From the NCBI GenBank assembly GCA_021613535.1, contig CP075492.1, positions 16,244,001 through 16,308,000 of the forward strand: a stretch of 64,000 bases of DNA, read 5' to 3'. This DNA comes from Adineta vaga. Its lineage: Eukaryota; Rotifera. Under the pieces are notes generated by a model, which did no database searches, was not told where the DNA came from, and saw nothing but the letters and a program-made list of their open reading frames with translations. Shown here piece by piece: positions 63,941-64,000 of this stretch (positions are counted from its first letter, which is position 1; the number at the start of each line of letters is the position of its first letter). The position numbers were made by a program, and so were the translations under genes.

Positions 63941-64000
63941 ATGCAGTAATTTTGTTTTTACTGATCGAAAAAATTGATTTGATGTTGAAACAACTAGACT

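Noticed and set aside
1-64000. tRNA, rRNA, CRISPR arrays or bacterial operons
   Set aside because: No cloverleaf with matching boxes was found by eye, the repeats are not CRISPR-like, and introns plus gene families show a eukaryotic genome.

Overview
This window looks like eukaryotic DNA from a bdelloid rotifer (an Adineta/Rotaria-type genome). The reasons are a very AT-rich base composition, short introns (about 45-430 bp) with GT..AG ends, and a gene set typical of bdelloid accessory regions. That set includes NHL-repeat and FG-GAP-repeat surface proteins, divergent rhodopsin-like 7TM receptors, arginine-type ADP-ribosyltransferases fused to TPR or ankyrin repeats, F-box/LRR-like proteins and piggyBac and non-LTR elements. 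A G-rich hexamer TGTGGG, which I recall as the reported bdelloid telomere repeat, is scattered throughout. No organism label was given, so this is inference.

Layout. 0-5 kb: a type II membrane protein with a glycosyltransferase-like RTRPD motif, its broken tandem copy, a four-exon fatty-acid-binding protein gene (minus strand) and a Ctr-type copper transporter. 6.5-13.5 kb: a multi-exon receptor that joins NHL repeats, two beta-sandwich-like modules and a 7TM domain, then a broken ADP-ribosyltransferase (ART) fragment and a second 7TM receptor. 14-17.6 kb: small genes (a CYSTM-like Cys-rich peptide, an IFI6/ISG12-like protein, a secreted Tyr/Asn/Pro-rich protein) plus an orphan first exon and an ART remnant. 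17.9-24 kb: a 7TM receptor pseudogene split by a 5.05-kb Jockey-like non-LTR retrotransposon with a 12-bp target duplication. 24.4-31.2 kb: a Cys-rich acidic protein, a giant ART-TPR protein and an ankyrin-ART protein. 32-37.6 kb: an F-box gene with a frame break and a seven-exon gene that I assembled as a membrane-anchored, Thr-rich, 14-repeat FG-GAP protein. 37.6-44 kb: repeat-rich DNA and an apparently complete piggyBac element with TTAA ends. 44-50 kb: a 750-bp inverted telomere-like array, receptor and zinc-ribbon fragments, another F-box gene, and a TA-flanked MITE. 50-56.5 kb: an EF-hand gene, a decayed piggyBac cut by an LTR/PBS fragment, a second ART-TPR gene with a myristoylation-type N terminus, and a VWA5-like remnant. 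56.5-64 kb: a two-exon 7TM receptor, a broken F-box gene, and three members of a two-TM Cys-rich family (one intact, two broken).

The most unusual signal is a dispersed family of about 18 small fold-back elements. Each has arms of TGTGGG-like repeat bounded by TTGAGGG...CCCTCAA, often with ATCTTGAG at one end. At least four lie exactly where homology to a truncated gene starts or stops, which suggests insertions or repair scars at DNA breakpoints. The functional genes look like a sensory, surface and signalling repertoire (receptors, adhesive propellers, ADP-ribosylating effectors) in a mobile-element-rich accessory region. Many genes carry single-base frame breaks, which could be true decay or uncorrected assembly indels.
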